From Sphingobacteriales bacterium (GTDB lineage: Bacteria; Bacteroidota; Bacteroidia; Chitinophagales; Chitinophagaceae): DNA of 64,000 nucleotides. Each line of letters opens with the position of its first letter. Position 1 is the stretch's first letter. Below are positions 63,221-64,000 of this stretch, piece after piece. The stretch is from the NCBI GenBank assembly GCA_004144185.1, contig SEFP01000003.1, forward strand, positions 186,001 to 250,000, read 5' to 3'. The translations under genes and the position numbers were made by a program. The notes under the pieces are model-generated. The model had not been told where the DNA came from, did no database searches, and saw only the letters and a program-made list of their open reading frames with translations.

Positions 63221-63445
63221 TGCCCGTCTGCAACGTTGAATTCGTCGATTCCAACGTTGGAAGCCCCTCTGTCAACGGGTACTACCCCTCCGTCAAGACT
63301 TCCCGACCCTCTGACCACTTTGAATTACCCTCCGGCAACGTTTCCCGACCCTCCGACCGGGTTGAAATCGCCGTCGTCAACCTTTCCGGACCCTCCGGCG
63401 ATGTTGACATCTCCTCCGTCAACATTTCCCGACCCTCCGTCATGC
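63221..63445. repeat. 21-bp tandem repeat array (42-bp higher order)
   Basis: On the plus strand, units of the form (A/C)CCCTCCGxCAACxTTxxxx recur every 21 bases from about 63222 to 63445. Alternate units are more alike, giving a 42-bp period (landmark G at 63263, 63305, 63347, 63389, 63431). A further unit starts near 63493 out of register (62-base step). The minus strand reads as heptads V-x-G-G-S/D-x-N but with a stop codon in one unit, and there is no start. The array lies just beyond the 3' end of the nucleotide cyclase gene. Confidence 0.7.
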
Positions 63446-63549
63446 CGGAATGGGGGGTGAAAACGCTGTCCCCCCTTCCGGCAGTGTTTCCCGACCCTCC
63501 GTCACGATTGACAAGGGGGGTTATTTCGATTGACCCAGCGCTGTTCCGG

Positions 63550-64000
63550 TCAAATCCGGAGGGAATACAGCTCCATGCCTTCGCTTTTTCCTTTCAGCTC
63601 GATAGCGCCAATCGGCACTGCCTGCCAGGGCTTCAGCGGTAACAACTCCAGAAAGGTGCCGGAAACCAGAAATTTCTTCTTCAGCGCTGATGAGGCCGTC
63701 CGGATCCGGGCTGCCGTGTTCATGGTGTCGCCACTCATCGCCAGATCTTTTTTTACCACGCCGATTTCGCCGATCGTCACTTCTCCTTCATGGATGCCCA
63801 CCCGGAACTCGGGCACAAATCCATACAACCGACGGAACATAGTGCCGTTGCGCTGAATCGACCGTTGCGCGTCAATCAGTGCCGAGTAACATTTGCGGGC
63901 ATTCTTCTTGGAACTTTTCCAGGAGGCGACCACCTCATCCCCCACATACTGATAGATATTGGCGTCGTACTCGGTCAGCGCATTGGAGATCTGAAAGATA
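63550..64000 (-). CDS. Class III adenylate/guanylate cyclase catalytic domain (5' end outside window)
   Basis: Only the last 150 residues of the protein are in the window; the frame runs off at 64000. Seen: YQYVGDEVVASW with the second metal-binding Asp, HEGEVTIGEIGVVKKDLAMS, and GDTMNTAARI, in which Asn and Arg stabilise the transition state. This marks a class III cyclase making cAMP or cGMP, or a diverged relative. Upstream domains (CHASE, TPR, membrane helices) cannot be seen. It ends LYSLRI at 63550, just ahead of the 21-bp repeat array. Confidence 0.87.
   Translation of the reverse strand, partial: IFQISNALTEYDANIYQYVGDEVVASWKSSKKNARKCYSALIDAQRSIQRNGTMFRRLYGFVPEFRVGIHEGEVTIGEIGVVKKDLAMSGDTMNTAARIRTASSALKKKFLVSGTFLELLPLKPWQAVPIGAIELKGKSEGMELYSLRI

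Noticed and set aside
63221-63510. CRISPR array
   Set aside because: The repeats are 21 bp, contiguous and degenerate with no unique spacers, and no cas genes are near.
63193-63642. Plus-strand frame across the 21-bp repeats as a real Pro/Ser-rich protein
   Set aside because: All frames stay open because the repeat is multiples of three and AT-stop poor; the translation changes character at each unit, has no promoter, and overlaps the end of the cyclase gene.
1-64000. TTCCGGAA as a polar signal such as Chi, KOPS or a Neisseria-type uptake sequence
   Set aside because: The motif is its own reverse complement, so it cannot give strand direction; that excludes Chi- or KOPS-like roles in the simple form, though a non-polar uptake or recognition role is still open.

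Overview
The window is an ordinary chromosomal stretch from a Bacteroidota bacterium, most likely a Cytophagales-type organism of middling G+C (roughly mid-50s by eye). The pointers are a type IX secretion (T9SS) sorting domain, Bacteroidota-restricted families (DUF6452, DUF6048, DUF4476, DUF5686/CarboxypepD_reg), TAnnTTTG-type -7 promoter boxes, a MqnP-like UbiA prenyltransferase and the Bacteroidota form of ribosomal protein L19. I see no rRNA, tRNA, CRISPR array, insertion sequence or prophage.

Layout. 0.3-6.3 kb: a T9SS-exported LamG protein, two small unknown genes, a pair of periplasmic PAP2 phosphatases and an ecotin-type protease inhibitor. 6.3-9.5 kb: an AraC-type regulator with a TetX-like FAD monooxygenase, then a short-chain dehydrogenase whose Tat leader is cut off by an in-frame TAG. 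9.5-15.9 kb (minus strand): a tight operon for a PaoABC-like molybdenum aldehyde oxidoreductase (2Fe-2S, FAD/4Fe-4S and Moco subunits, XdhC-type maturation factor, MocA cytidylyltransferase), preceded by a PPK2 kinase. 16-20.4 kb: a coupled pair of unknown exported proteins, one with a possible clan CD peptidase dyad, then glyA. 20.5-32.4 kb: an M1 peptidase fused to a probable outer-membrane barrel, rimM-trmD-rplS, dnaX, NUDIX, aldo/keto reductase, a lipoprotein and a DUF5686 outer-membrane protein. 32.5-44.9 kb: aspS, a membrane PAP2, a DUF4476 protein, an rRNA/tRNA methyltransferase, a TamA/BamA-type lipoprotein, an arginase-family enzyme, small exported proteins and valS. 45-51.3 kb: a DUF58 protein with Kbp (BON-LysM) and DUF937 proteins, then pheT-DUF6452-DUF6048. 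51.6-64 kb: dnaB, a cysteine desulfurase, dapB, a MqnP-like prenyltransferase, a DUF1573 protein, pepT, marC, small lipoproteins, clpB, an AT-rich gap, a 21-bp tandem repeat and the 3' part of a class III nucleotide cyclase.

The most striking signal is not a gene. The palindromic octamer TTCCGGAA occurs about 100 times by hand count (about one expected by chance), on all reading frames and several-fold denser between genes than within them. It also sits inside many of the intergenic transcription-terminator hairpins, including a perfect 54-bp palindrome at 32445-32498. It behaves like a genome-wide DNA signal comparable in abundance to cyanobacterial HIP1. A second strong signal is a run of nine A residues in dnaX where a -1 slip meets a stop two codons later, the arrangement expected for programmed production of a short gamma subunit.

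Functional themes are envelope biogenesis and lipid-phosphate metabolism, translation (four aminoacyl-tRNA synthetase or ribosome-related loci) and DNA replication (dnaX, dnaB). There is also an accessory redox block (TetX-like, SDR, molybdenum oxidoreductase).
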